NCBI GenBank assembly: GCA_018883065.1
Contig: VEQT01000007.1
Coordinates: forward strand, 1-63,517
Direction of reading: 5' to 3'
Source of the DNA: Flavobacterium sp.
GTDB lineage: Bacteria > Bacteroidota > Bacteroidia > Flavobacteriales > Flavobacteriaceae
DNA length: 63,517 bases
The notes below the pieces were generated by a model. The model was not told the origin of the DNA, did not search any database, and saw nothing but the letters and a program-made list of their open reading frames with translations. The position numbers were made by a program, and so were the translations under genes. Shown here piece after piece: positions 63,339 to 63,517 of this stretch. Positions within the stretch are counted from its first letter, which is position 1; each line of letters opens with the position of its first letter.

Positions 63339-63517
63339 TACTCTCCAGAATAGGTTACAAAGTTGCGCGGCGTTTCATACAACACCACTTCCAATTTGAG
63401 ATTCAGCGGCAAACGGTTTTTAATTGCCTGCCAAATGAATATAGCAATATTTTCTGCAGTAGGATTAACTGAAGCAAAATAGGGCACATCAAGGTTCAGG
63501 TTCCGGTGATCTAATGG
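63338..63517 (-). CDS. queD: 6-carboxytetrahydropterin synthase (QueD), partial
   Basis: The C-terminal 59 residues of a 6-pyruvoyl-tetrahydropterin synthase-family protein. It contains LDHRNLNLDVPYF, the NPTAENIAIFIW motif (conserved catalytic Glu) and the C-terminal VVLYETPRNFVTYSGE. In bacteria this family makes 6-carboxytetrahydropterin for queuosine. The start lies beyond the right window edge. Confidence 0.9.
   Translation of the reverse strand, partial: PLDHRNLNLDVPYFASVNPTAENIAIFIWQAIKNRLPLNLKLEVVLYETPRNFVTYSGE

Overview
The window looks like chromosomal DNA from a member of the Bacteroidetes, most likely family Flavobacteriaceae (AT-rich). The evidence is: repeated matches to the Bacteroidetes sigma-ABfr -7 element TAnnTTTG upstream of genes; few Shine-Dalgarno sequences; several surface proteins with type IX secretion (T9SS) C-terminal sorting domains; a long Bacteroidetes-type LepB; a PadR/PspC pair; and the lineage-typical families DUF2805 (TIGR03643), DUF5683, DUF5777, DUF4369 and choice-of-anchor L. 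The genus cannot be fixed from sequence alone. Most of the window is densely packed housekeeping DNA with no prophage, insertion sequence or CRISPR array.

Layout. 1-2.1 kb: dnaJ (partial) and grpE, then a TIGR01777 epimerase. 2.3-4.3 kb: padR-pspC. 4.4-9.6 kb: parA-parB-DUF5683-dapB-lepB-wbqC operon. 9.6-15.6 kb, minus strand: EEP nuclease-like protein, two rhomboid proteases, mutL, ribH, a TPR membrane protein. 15.9-24.1 kb: recF, a rhodanese-thioredoxin lipoprotein, DUF2461, a glycosyltransferase, asnB, murB, a second glycosyltransferase and an ECF sigma factor, followed by a 14-bp minisatellite. 24.2-30 kb: PhnA-like protein, an MFS transporter broken by a one-base frameshift, lipA, gap and a TPR hybrid histidine kinase. 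30-38.3 kb: purine nucleoside phosphorylase, lpxK, a secreted protein, a Nif3-like protein, a coiled-coil protein with a degenerate zinc ribbon, a hydrolase, rluF, folD and ffh. 38.5-42 kb: a compact six-gene envelope operon (ankyrin, DOMON with T9SS tail, OB-fold, DUF5777 barrel, mono-haem cytochrome c, YceI). 42-50.8 kb: a lipoprotein, argS, a 1538-residue repeat adhesin and fabH. 50.9-60.3 kb: a T9SS beta-propeller protein, an ABC ATPase, htpG, DUF2721, a sterol desaturase-like protein, DUF2805, a sugar dehydrogenase-like T9SS protein and an M61 peptidase. 60.4-63.5 kb: a DUF4369 lipoprotein, a tandem array attached to the tRNA-Thr(UGU) 3' end, a small protein, manA, bcp and queD (partial).

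Two places deserve most attention. (1) At 61170-61448, a 55-nt segment (tRNA-Thr 3' end plus its intrinsic terminator) occurs three times, separated by two copies of a 57-nt insert that, together with its flanks, can fold into a three-helix, cloverleaf-like structure. It resembles a tandem integration or duplication product at a tRNA att-like site and is not explained by any gene. (2) The operon at 38531-42041 joins a predicted haem-binding DOMON protein exported by T9SS to an outer-membrane-type barrel, a lipoprotein cytochrome c and a YceI lipocalin-like carrier. This looks like an undescribed envelope redox module. Other oddities are the MFS frameshift, a MutL with an altered endonuclease motif, a zinc-ribbon protein that has lost all its cysteines, and near-identical repeats inside the giant adhesin.
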